Shown in pieces: positions 1-5,669 of a DNA stretch of 7,223 bases. A program made the position numbers and the translations under genes. Under the pieces are notes generated by a model. The model saw only the letters and a list, made by a program, of their open reading frames with translations. It was not told where the DNA came from and ran no database searches. Location: assembly GCA_900543395.1 (NCBI GenBank), contig UQQT01000066.1, forward strand, positions 1 to 7,223. The letters run 5' to 3'. Position 1 is the first letter of the stretch. The number at the start of each line of letters is the position of its first letter. The DNA is from an uncultured Oscillospiraceae bacterium (GTDB taxonomy: Bacteria > Bacillota > Clostridia > Oscillospirales > Acutalibacteraceae).

Positions 1-55
1 GAAACAAAATATAATTATCTTTTCGGCGTGGTTCAGGTACTTTATCGACAGTCTA
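1..55 (-). repeat. Left copy of a terminal inverted repeat (dispersed-repeat candidate)
   Basis: Positions 25-55, read on the minus strand, match 7149-7179 on the plus strand at 30 of 31 bases. The one difference is at position 36. Outside this core, 1-24 keeps recognisable similarity to the bases after 7179 once a one-base gap is allowed (shared TTAT, TTTTGTT), and many of the differences are transitions. The copy lies directly downstream of the hydrolase gene and its hairpin, so it has the same gene, hairpin, repeat order as the right copy. It contains no ORF I would call a gene. The element may continue past the left edge. Confidence 0.8.
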
Positions 56-56
56 C

Positions 57-75
57 GACGGTCACATGACCGCCG
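57..75 (-). terminator. Hairpin downstream of the hydrolase gene, possible terminator
   Basis: On the minus strand, CGGCGGTCA and TGACCGTCG pair over 9 bp around a 2-base loop, with one G-U wobble. On the plus strand the same position would be an A-C mismatch, so the structure fits better as RNA from the hydrolase gene, whose stop is about ten bases upstream. There is no U-run after it on the minus strand; the next bases are the repeat. It may act as a 3'-end stabiliser or a weak terminator rather than a classical intrinsic terminator. Confidence 0.4.
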
Positions 76-85
76 ATATTTTTAT

Positions 86-1990
86 TTATTTGTTGTTCCA
101 AAAGAGGATTTTATCAAAATATCCTCTGCCTCCGACGGTGTCCATAATAACTCCGTCGAGCCATGTTACGAATTTATAGAACATTCTTTGGAACCACGAC
201 TGACCAGACGAGGACGAAGCCTTCGAGTAACCTACGTTTACGAGAGCCTGTCTCAGATCCGCCGTAACCTTATCCACAACGTCCTGTCCGCTGACGGTAT
301 CGGCATAAACAGCCTTTGCCGCGTCGTACGCCGTTTTAACCTCGGCAATCTGCTCGTCGGTGTACTTGCCGTCCTCATTCGCCATCATATTCTCGGCGTC
401 GGGGAATACCCAGCGTTTAAGCTGTTTCGTATTTCTGGCAATGAGCCACTGTGAGAATTCGGGGTCGGAATTGATATCCTTAATCTCGCCCGTGAGGAGC
501 TTACCGCACAGTCTTATTGCAACGTCGTTATAGCCGATCTCATGATGCTGATTCGTGAAGAACCAGGTAGTATCGGGTGAGAAGCAGGTTGAAGCGTCAA
601 CACTGCCGTCGGGAGAGGTATAAGCGTTCTCATAGCCGAGACTCTTGCCTGCCTTTGCCGTCGTCGCGCCGATAGAAGTCGAAACAACGGGGATAACCGC
701 GTCGGAATTCGTCTTTGCCGTGCTTGCAACGATACCGAAGAAGTTGTATGTTCCGTCGAGGTACGTAAGTCCGTAGCCCGAAAGCGTGTAAACATCAACG
801 CCCTGTGCTTTTACGGAAGCAAGGTTTGATTTGAGATTGACTCTCGCCTCCTGGAAAGCGTCGGTCTTTTCTCTTAATACGGCGTGATCGTCGTCGGAGA
901 GATATCTGTCCGCGAGAGCCTCGTATCTGTCCGAGGGAACCATAGCCCACATCTGTGCGTCATTTATAAGAATAGTATCGAGTATGCCGTCCATTGCCGC
1001 GGTGAGAATCGCGTAAAGACAGGGCTTGGGGAGAAGTCTCAGAGCGATATTGATAAGGTGTCCGACGGCTCTGTCGCTTCCGTTAGCCTCCATAACCGCG
1101 GGAATGTAGTCATGATAGAGGAACGTATCGTCAAGATTCCAGTTTCTGCCGTAGAAGTCGCCGATAATCTCGGTTCCGTCGAGACAGGAAACGATATTGA
1201 TTATTCTGTTGATATTCGAGAAATCGCCGTTATAGTTATCGGCAATCGTCTGACAGTACGCGTCGAGAACCGTTCCGCCGAGGCTGACCGTAACGAGGTT
1301 AACCTTGTCGCAGTTGTTCTGCTTCTTAACGTTCTCGATATAATCTACAAGACCTCTGCCGGCCTCCATCGGATCGCCGACAAGCGGGAACGTGTAGAGA
1401 TAGATGTAATCCTCGCCGTTCTCAACACCGTATTTCGATTCGATTGAAGAAACAACCTCCTGCATGGGGAGCATGCGGTAGAACCACGCGTTGTCATCCT
1501 CGCTGAATGATGAAAGAGGACCGTCGAATGATTCGCACACAAGATTATTTGCGGGCGTGCCGTCGTTGTTGACCTTCTGAACATAGAAAAGGTCGCATAC
1601 GGTATCGTAAACAGCCTTGTCAAGACCTACGTTCGCCTTGAGGAATATGGCTGCGAGCAGGGGGAACAAAAGCTTTTTGACGATTCTCTTTACAAGATTG
1701 GAATTGTCGATAATAAGCAGTCCGCCTCCGATATCGTTACCGCTCGAGTCCTTGACTCTGTTGCCGTCCTCGTCGCACAGATACGACGGAGAGTGGTTGA
1801 TGCCGGGGAGAATAATGGTGGGATAAAGCGTATCATCGCTGTCGGATGAAACGCCGTTTGCCGGAGCGAGAGCTTTTTCAGCGCTTATCTCGGCAGTTTC
1901 CGGTTTTGAAGAAAGACCAAGCCCCATAACTGAGAAAACCATGGTCATAGTCAGTACAACCGCAAGAAATTTTTTTGTTCTGGCTGTCAT
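86..1990 (-). CDS. Secreted alpha/beta-hydrolase, lipase/esterase-like (634 aa)
   Basis: A predicted exported serine hydrolase. Residues 1-27 form a signal peptide: basic start (MTARTKK), then a hydrophobic stretch FLAVVLTMTMVFSVMGLGL. The cleavage site is unclear. The strand TIILPGI (58-64) looks like the oxyanion-hole loop of lipases and LCAT-like enzymes. VTVSLGG (233-239) is a nucleophile elbow with Ser236, though the usual first Gly is Thr. NSDAVIPVVS (428-437) resembles the DGxVP..S segment with Asp430 as acid, and His482 or His483 in QHHEIGY is the likely base. Hydrophobic segments at 99-119 and 308-342 could form a lid or membrane-contacting cap. Residues 542-587 (YTDEQIAEVKTAYDAAKAVY onward) look like a FIVAR-type helical module. 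The C-terminus (598-634) is aromatic and amphipathic, with no LPxTG or S-layer anchor. The ATG is supported by AGGAGGA six bases upstream. Substrate is unknown; a lipid or ester is inferred from the fold only. Confidence 0.85.
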   Translation of the reverse strand: MTARTKKFLAVVLTMTMVFSVMGLGLSSKPETAEISAEKALAPANGVSSDSDDTLYPTIILPGINHSPSYLCDEDGNRVKDSSGNDIGGGLLIIDNSNLVKRIVKKLLFPLLAAIFLKANVGLDKAVYDTVCDLFYVQKVNNDGTPANNLVCESFDGPLSSFSEDDNAWFYRMLPMQEVVSSIESKYGVENGEDYIYLYTFPLVGDPMEAGRGLVDYIENVKKQNNCDKVNLVTVSLGGTVLDAYCQTIADNYNGDFSNINRIINIVSCLDGTEIIGDFYGRNWNLDDTFLYHDYIPAVMEANGSDRAVGHLINIALRLLPKPCLYAILTAAMDGILDTILINDAQMWAMVPSDRYEALADRYLSDDDHAVLREKTDAFQEARVNLKSNLASVKAQGVDVYTLSGYGLTYLDGTYNFFGIVASTAKTNSDAVIPVVSTSIGATTAKAGKSLGYENAYTSPDGSVDASTCFSPDTTWFFTNQHHEIGYNDVAIRLCGKLLTGEIKDINSDPEFSQWLIARNTKQLKRWVFPDAENMMANEDGKYTDEQIAEVKTAYDAAKAVYADTVSGQDVVDKVTADLRQALVNVGYSKASSSSGQSWFQRMFYKFVTWLDGVIMDTVGGRGYFDKILFWNNK

Positions 1991-1996
1991 AACCGA

Positions 1997-2003
1997 TCCT
2001 CCT
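1997..2003 (-). promoter_or_regulatory. Ribosome binding site of the hydrolase gene
   Basis: AGGAGGA on the minus strand lies six bases before the ATG at 1990. It is a near-perfect Shine-Dalgarno sequence and fixes the start that gives a complete signal peptide. Confidence 0.9.
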
Positions 2004-2025
2004 AATTTATTAGATTCGTACCGTC

Positions 2026-2054
2026 ATTTTATCACAAATAAAAAGCTTTTTCAA
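2026..2054 (-). promoter_or_regulatory. Sigma-A-type promoter for the hydrolase gene
   Basis: On the minus strand, TTGAAA (2054-2049) is followed after exactly 17 bases by TAAAAT (2031-2026). The bases just before the -10 are TGTGA, matching the TRTG (-16) element known from Gram-positive promoters. Transcription would start near 2019, giving a leader of about 30 bases. This supports independent transcription of the hydrolase rather than read-through from the EF-G-like gene. Confidence 0.75.
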
Positions 2055-2189
2055 TATTTTTTAAGTAATAATTATAAGAATTCGTCCGCTTTTAAATATA
2101 AAAAATCATCTAAGGTACATTATATATCAATAACGGCAATATTCACTGTAATATTAAGCATATACAGAGTATATATCAATACATATAAG

Positions 2190-2226
2190 AATCGACAGCG
2201 ATACGTTTTTCGCGCCGCTGCCGATT
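2190..2226 (-). terminator. Hairpin downstream of the EF-G-like gene, probable terminator or 3' stabiliser
   Basis: On the minus strand, AATCGGCAGCG and CGCTGTCGATT pair over 11 bp with one G-U wobble, around a 15-base loop. It starts about 60 bases after the EF-G-like stop codon. The plus strand would have an A-C mismatch at the wobble, so the fold favours the EF-G-like transcript. There is no clear U-tract after it, which weakens the intrinsic-terminator call. The rest of the 1991-2289 spacer is AT-rich and, apart from the hydrolase promoter, shows nothing I can name. Confidence 0.5.
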
Positions 2227-2289
2227 GTTATTTTATTTCAATGAATTATGCTTCTGAATTATACTTCGCAGTTTATGACCGAATAATTA

Positions 2290-4362
2290 TCAGTCGTCCT
2301 CGCCCGCGTTTTTCTTCGCTTCGGCGATAACCTTCTGCGCTACGGGAGCGGGAGCCTCCTCATAACGGGCGAATTCAAGGTCAAAATAGCCTCTGCCCGC
2401 TGTTACGGAGCGGAGAATCGTCGAGAAGTCGCCCATTTCAGCCATGGGAACCTCAGCCTCGAGCTTCTGCATCTTGGGCTCGTCAGCCGGACCCATGCCG
2501 AGAACGCGGCCGCGTCTCTTTGTAATATCTCCCATAATGTCGCCGAGGTTGTCGTCGGGCATATACGCGTTAAGCGTGCCGACGGGTTCGAGAATTACGG
2601 GGTTTGCGTTGGGAATACCGTTCTTGAACGCAAGCGAAGCCGCCGTCTTGAACGCCATTTCCGAAGAGTCGACGGGATGATAAGAGCCGTCGTAAAGAGT
2701 AGCCTTGACTCCGACTACGGGGTATCCCGCAAGAACGCCCTTCTTTACGCTCTCTCTAAGTCCCTTTTCGACTGCGGGGAAGAAGTTCTTGGGAACCGAA
2801 CCGCCGAAAACCTCCTCTGCAAATACGAGGTCGTCGCTCTCGCAGGGTTCGAATCTGATCCAAACGTCGCCGAACTGACCGTGACCGCCCGACTGCTTCT
2901 TATGTCTGCCCTGTACTTCTACCTTTTTACGGATAGTCTCTCTGTACGCAACCTTAGGTACGGAAAGCTCGACGTCAACGCCGAATTTCGACTTTAATTT
3001 AGAAACTATTATATCAAGGTGCTGTTCGCCCAGACCCGAAAGGATCTGCTCCTTGGTTTCGTCATTTGTATAGAAATTGATGGTGGGATCCTCGTCTTTT
3101 AATTTACGAAGTCCGGAGGCAACCTTTTCCTCCTCGCCCTTTTTCTTAACGTTGACCGCCATGGAAATGCACGGCGACGGGAAATTGACTCCGTGGAGAA
3201 TTATAACGTTCTTCTCACTGCAAAGCGTATCGCCGGTTTTAAGTCCGGAAAGCTTGGTGATAACGCCGATATCTCCTGCGGAAATGCAGTCGGTATCCTC
3301 GGTCTTACCGCCCTTGACGGTTACTATCTTACCCATTCTCTCGCTCTCGCCCGTTCTCGCGTTATACGCCGGGGTATCGGAAGTGATTTTACCGGAGAGA
3401 ACCTTGACAAACGACATCTTGCCTACAAACGGGTCTGCGATGGTCTTGAAGCAGACAGCCGCAAGAGGACCGTCGGGGTCGCAGACAACCTTTATCGAAT
3501 TGCCGTCCGCGTCGTGCGCCGTCTCGGTATCGTGCGCGGGAGAGGGAGCGAGCTTCGTAATTCCGTTGAGAACAAGATCGACAGCCTCCATTGTATAACC
3601 GGAGCAGGCGTATACGGGGTAAACCTCGCCGTCCTTAACGCCGGATTTAAGCGCGTCGACTATCTCGTCGTGCGTGAAGTCCTCACCGTCGAAGAACTTT
3701 GTCATAAGCTCCTCGCTTGTAGTTGCGACAGCCTCCTTGAATGCCTCGTGAATCTCGTCGATTCTGTCGTCTGCGGGAATGGGAACCTCCGTCGCCTTGC
3801 CGTTATTATATTTAAACGCTTTATTCTGTAAGAAGTTAACGTAGCAGTCAACCTTTTCATTTACATAATAAGGAACGACTACCGGGCATATAACGGTGCC
3901 GTACTCCTCCTTAAGAGCGTCGACCGTTTTATAGAAATCGGCGTGCTCCATATCGCAGCGCGAAACGATAAAGAACTTCGCAAGATCGCCCTTAACCGCG
4001 ACTTTGTAAGCCTTTTCCGCGCCTACGTCGACTCCGCCGCCGGCTCCGAGTACGATGAGAAGAGAATCCGCCGCTCTTGCGCCCTCATAAAGTCCGCCCG
4101 CGAAATCAAAAAGACCGGGAGTGTCGAGTATATTAATCTTTCTGTTATTCCATTCTACGGAAGCAACGGCCGTCGAAACCGAAATTTTACGTTTTTTCTC
4201 CTCCGCGTCGTAATCCATTACGGTATTTCCGTCTGCGACTCTGCCGAGTCTGTCTGTTGCGCCGGCTATGTAGAGCATTGCCTCTGCAAGTGTAGTCTTA
4301 CCGCGCGAGCCGTGACCCGCAATAGCTACGTTTCTGATGTCGGATACGTTAAATTGTTTCAA
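2290..4362 (-). CDS. Elongation factor G-like translational GTPase (EF-G II type, 690 aa)
   Basis: Full-length EF-G architecture. The GTPase domain (about 1-275) has the P-loop GHGSRGKT (16-23), an RKIS switch I segment (58-61) in place of RGIT, and DTPG (80-83). Domain II is about 290-385. Domain III contains LGEQHLDIIVSKLKSKFGVD (444-463). Domain IV is about 471-590, with GGHGQFGDV (492-500) and the tip segment YHPVDSSEMAFK (561-572). Domain V contains MPDDNLGDIMGDITKRRGRV (601-620). Classical EF-G moves tRNA and mRNA through the ribosome; EF-G-like paralogues have varied or unclear roles, so a translation or ribosome-associated role is inferred. Oddities: the G4 motif is SRCD (134-137) instead of NKxD, and Leu84 replaces the usual His after DTPG. 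This is therefore unlikely to be the main housekeeping EF-G. No rpsL/rpsG/tuf neighbours are present, also unlike the main fusA locus. The start is TTG, preceded by AAGGAGG with 8-base spacing. Confidence 0.93.
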   Translation of the reverse strand: MKQFNVSDIRNVAIAGHGSRGKTTLAEAMLYIAGATDRLGRVADGNTVMDYDAEEKKRKISVSTAVASVEWNNRKINILDTPGLFDFAGGLYEGARAADSLLIVLGAGGGVDVGAEKAYKVAVKGDLAKFFIVSRCDMEHADFYKTVDALKEEYGTVICPVVVPYYVNEKVDCYVNFLQNKAFKYNNGKATEVPIPADDRIDEIHEAFKEAVATTSEELMTKFFDGEDFTHDEIVDALKSGVKDGEVYPVYACSGYTMEAVDLVLNGITKLAPSPAHDTETAHDADGNSIKVVCDPDGPLAAVCFKTIADPFVGKMSFVKVLSGKITSDTPAYNARTGESERMGKIVTVKGGKTEDTDCISAGDIGVITKLSGLKTGDTLCSEKNVIILHGVNFPSPCISMAVNVKKKGEEEKVASGLRKLKDEDPTINFYTNDETKEQILSGLGEQHLDIIVSKLKSKFGVDVELSVPKVAYRETIRKKVEVQGRHKKQSGGHGQFGDVWIRFEPCESDDLVFAEEVFGGSVPKNFFPAVEKGLRESVKKGVLAGYPVVGVKATLYDGSYHPVDSSEMAFKTAASLAFKNGIPNANPVILEPVGTLNAYMPDDNLGDIMGDITKRRGRVLGMGPADEPKMQKLEAEVPMAEMGDFSTILRSVTAGRGYFDLEFARYEEAPAPVAQKVIAEAKKNAGEDD

Positions 4363-4370
4363 TGTTATTT

Positions 4371-4377
4371 CCTCCTT
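4371..4377 (-). promoter_or_regulatory. Ribosome binding site that sets a TTG start for the EF-G-like gene
   Basis: AAGGAGG on the minus strand stands eight bases before the TTG at 4362-4360. No in-frame ATG lies close to this site. The resulting N-terminus (MKQFNVSDIRNVAIAGHG) fits the family, whose P-loop starts about 15 residues in. So TTG initiation is well supported. Confidence 0.88.
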
Positions 4378-4394
4378 GTAACGGTTATCTGATA

Positions 4395-4414
4395 AATCCG
4401 AAATATATCGGATT
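4395..4414 (-). promoter_or_regulatory. Small palindrome in the EF-G-like gene leader
   Basis: AATCCGA and TCGGATT form perfect 7-base arms around a 6-base centre. It lies inside the predicted leader of the EF-G-like mRNA, about 18 bases upstream of the Shine-Dalgarno sequence. It could be a leader hairpin or a protein-binding palindrome. There is no T-run to suggest an attenuator, and I recognise no riboswitch. Confidence 0.35.
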
Positions 4415-4475
4415 ATCCTGCCGCAATATGTATAAAATACTGAATATATACTTTATTTTTTTATGCAACGCAAAT

Positions 4476-4504
4476 ATTGTATCACATACGTTTGAATATT
4501 TCAA
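4476..4504 (-). promoter_or_regulatory. Sigma-A-type promoter for the EF-G-like gene
   Basis: On the minus strand, TTGAAA (4504-4499) and TACAAT (4481-4476) are 17 bases apart, with TGTGA immediately before the -10. This is the same arrangement as the hydrolase promoter. The start point would be near 4469, giving a leader of about 105 bases that contains the small palindrome. Confidence 0.75.
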
Positions 4505-4518
4505 TACTGTTTTTAACT

Positions 4519-4563
4519 TTTTGCACTGTTTTTTTATTTTATTCCATTTTTTTATGTGCAAAA
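4519..4563. repeat. 8-base inverted repeat between the divergent promoters
   Basis: TTTTGCAC (4519-4526) and GTGCAAAA (4556-4563) are perfect inverted arms separated by 29 T-rich bases. They lie between the two divergent -35 regions and outside both core promoters. A shared operator is possible, but in such AT-rich sequence a chance pairing cannot be excluded. Confidence 0.3.
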
Positions 4564-4614
4564 GCATGAATGTTGAACAAAATTAATCTATTTGACCAAC
4601 ATTACAAAATACAC

Positions 4615-4643
4615 TGGCAAAACAGAAACGAATGTGCTATACT
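4615..4643 (+). promoter_or_regulatory. Probable promoter of the cyclophilin operon
   Basis: TATACT (4638-4643) is a good -10, preceded directly by TGTGC, again the TRTG element. The -35 is weak: CTGGCA (4614-4619, 18-base spacer) or TGGCAA (4615-4620, 17-base spacer). The extended -10 probably compensates. Transcription would start near 4650, giving a leader of about 35 bases. This also argues against translation starting at the in-frame ATG at 4570, which lies upstream of the promoter. Confidence 0.65.
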
Positions 4644-4667
4644 TATTAAATGTGCGAATAAACACGG

Positions 4668-4674
4668 ACAGGAG
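4668..4674 (+). promoter_or_regulatory. Ribosome binding site that sets the cyclophilin start
   Basis: ACAGGAG lies nine bases before the ATG at 4684. It selects this start over the in-frame ATG at 4570, which would add 38 non-family residues. Confidence 0.8.
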
Positions 4675-4683
4675 TTTTTTATA

Positions 4684-5154
4684 ATGGTAAAAATAGAAAT
4701 GGAAAACGGCGGAGTTATCACTATCGAATTATATCCCGAAACCGCGCCGATAACGGTTGCAAATTTTGAAAAGCTCGTCAATGAGGGCTTCTACGACGGA
4801 CTTATTTTCCACAGGGTTATCCCCGGCTTCATGATTCAGGGCGGAGATCCTCTCGGCGAGGGCTACGGAGGCAGCGACGAGAAGATAAAGGGCGAATTCG
4901 CTTCAAACGGCGTAAAGAACGACCTGCACCACACGCGCGGAGTTATCTCCATGGCTCGCTCGATGGATAAGAATTCTGCTTCCTCGCAGTTCTTTATAAT
5001 GCACGCGGACGCGCCCCACCTCGACGGCAACTACGCATCGTTCGGTAAGGTTATCGACGGCATGGACGTTGTCGACGAGATAGCGAACACTCCGACCGAC
5101 ATGAGAGACAAGCCTCTTAAAGCGCAGAGAATGAAGAAAGTCACCATTGAATGA
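4684..5154 (+). CDS. ppiB: Cyclophilin-type peptidyl-prolyl cis-trans isomerase (156 aa)
   Basis: Cytosolic foldase that catalyses cis-trans isomerisation of Xaa-Pro bonds. The whole protein is one cyclophilin domain of normal bacterial length with no signal peptide or membrane segment. FHRVIPGFMIQGGD (42-55) carries the catalytic Arg44 with Phe49 and Gln52. SQFFIMHADAPHLDG (101-115) and ASFGKVIDGMDVVDEI (118-133) are the other signature segments. By alignment with human cyclophilin A, the Trp that contacts cyclosporin is His112 here, as in many bacterial homologues, so low cyclosporin sensitivity is inferred. The start at 4684 is chosen because MVKIEMENGG begins the domain and follows an AGGAG; a longer reading frame from 4570 crosses the promoter. 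It is the first gene of an apparent three-gene operon and its stop overlaps the next start as ATGA. The symbol is by family similarity. Confidence 0.93.
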   Translation: MVKIEMENGGVITIELYPETAPITVANFEKLVNEGFYDGLIFHRVIPGFMIQGGDPLGEGYGGSDEKIKGEFASNGVKNDLHHTRGVISMARSMDKNSASSQFFIMHADAPHLDGNYASFGKVIDGMDVVDEIANTPTDMRDKPLKAQRMKKVTIE

Positions 5155-5645
5155 AAACGGCGAAGAGACTCGTCAGCCTCGTTTTAATTATCAATATAAT
5201 AGTATGTCTGTGTTCGTGCTCCTCGGCGGAGAACTCGGTTATTACGGACAATCTGCTTGAGTTAATGCAGGAGAACGATTATTTCGAATTCTATTACAAA
5301 AGCAGGATTTCGGCGTTTAATTCGAGAAACGAGAGTTACAAAATCATGTATCTGTCATACGATTTAAACGACGACGGAACAGACGAGGATATATGCTTTA
5401 TAACCTCATCCGCGTCGAGCGAGACGGAGATAGACATATTTGACACGAACGAGGGCGCGAATATCGGTGCAAAAACGAGAGTTGACGTTAATTCAAATAC
5501 GAAGATTCAGGTCTTAAAGCATAAAACAAAGGGTTATCACGACTTAAAATACGTATTCGTTTCCGACTCCGGCAAGGTCGAGGACGCCGTCATCATGCGC
5601 ATGACCGTCATTGACAGCACGGGGTATTATACGGAGCAAAAATAA
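5151..5645 (+). CDS. Small predicted lipoprotein of unknown function (164 aa)
   Basis: The N-terminus is a lipoprotein signal: MKTAKR, a hydrophobic core LVSLVLIINIIV, then a lipobox LCSC (20-23) with Cys23 as the likely lipidated residue. The mature protein would be about 142 residues, anchored on the outer face of the membrane. I recognise no family. DLNDDGTDED (71-80) resembles the DxNxDGxxE/D calcium-binding loop seen in EF-hand-like, dockerin and FG-GAP-type repeats; a single copy makes calcium binding only possible. The rest looks beta-rich. The ATG overlaps the cyclophilin stop as ATGA (5151-5154), and only a weak purine-rich sequence precedes it, so translational coupling to the cyclophilin is likely. 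The stop is 24 bases before the oxidoreductase start. Confidence 0.8.
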   Translation: MKTAKRLVSLVLIINIIVCLCSCSSAENSVITDNLLELMQENDYFEFYYKSRISAFNSRNESYKIMYLSYDLNDDGTDEDICFITSSASSETEIDIFDTNEGANIGAKTRVDVNSNTKIQVLKHKTKGYHDLKYVFVSDSGKVEDAVIMRMTVIDSTGYYTEQK

Positions 5646-5654
5646 ATTTTTCAC

Positions 5655-5659
5655 AGGAG
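5655..5659 (+). promoter_or_regulatory. Ribosome binding site of the oxidoreductase gene
   Basis: AGGAG lies ten bases before the ATG at 5670 in a purine-rich spacer, slightly longer than usual. It lies in the 24-base gap after the lipoprotein gene, so the oxidoreductase has its own initiation site within the operon. Confidence 0.75.
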
Positions 5660-5669
5660 AAAGAAAAAA

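Larger units (their letters stand above)
4363..4683. other. Divergent intergenic regulatory region
   Basis: This 321-base AT-rich spacer has no supported gene. It holds the promoter, leader and ribosome binding site of the EF-G-like gene on the minus strand, and the promoter and ribosome binding site of the cyclophilin operon on the plus strand. The 60-74 codon ORFs inside it are low-complexity, lack a Shine-Dalgarno sequence and look like AT-rich noise. No tRNA or known riboswitch fold is apparent. Confidence 0.8.

Noticed and set aside
209..218. AGGACGAAGC in the hydrolase gene, also present in the operon terminator stem
   Set aside because: It encodes part of a Ser-rich linker in the hydrolase and has no inverted partner there; a ten-base chance match.
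2191..2198. ATCGACAG in the EF-G-like 3' hairpin, also present in the terminal repeat
   Set aside because: Only eight bases match and the flanks differ; too short to call a third copy of the repeat.
1941..2330. 129-codon plus-strand ORF bridging the hydrolase start and the EF-G-like end
   Set aside because: Its ends are antisense to two real genes, its middle is AT-rich spacer, and it reads across the hydrolase promoter and the hairpin; no ribosome binding site.
116..2415. Shared GRGYFD peptide in the hydrolase C-terminus and EF-G-like domain V
   Set aside because: Six residues in unrelated folds with no flanking similarity; most likely chance.
3193..3831. 212-codon plus-strand ORF inside the EF-G-like gene
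   Set aside because: It lies fully antisense to a clear family protein, has no Shine-Dalgarno sequence and no recognisable domain. Long antisense frames arise from codon bias here, as also at 884-1447, 3077-3598 and 3943-4392.
4379..4470. Possible riboswitch or T-box in the EF-G-like leader
   Set aside because: The leader is only about 105 bases with one 7-bp stem, no T-box sequence, no competing terminator and no aptamer pattern I recognise.
4385..4567. Short ORFs on both strands in the divergent spacer
   Set aside because: Low-complexity Lys/Ile/Phe-rich translations from AT-rich DNA that overlap promoters; no ribosome binding site.
4570..4683. 38-residue N-terminal extension of the cyclophilin
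   Set aside because: It lies upstream of, and across, the likely promoter at 4615-4643, has no ribosome binding site, and does not resemble the family. The start at 4684 has AGGAG.
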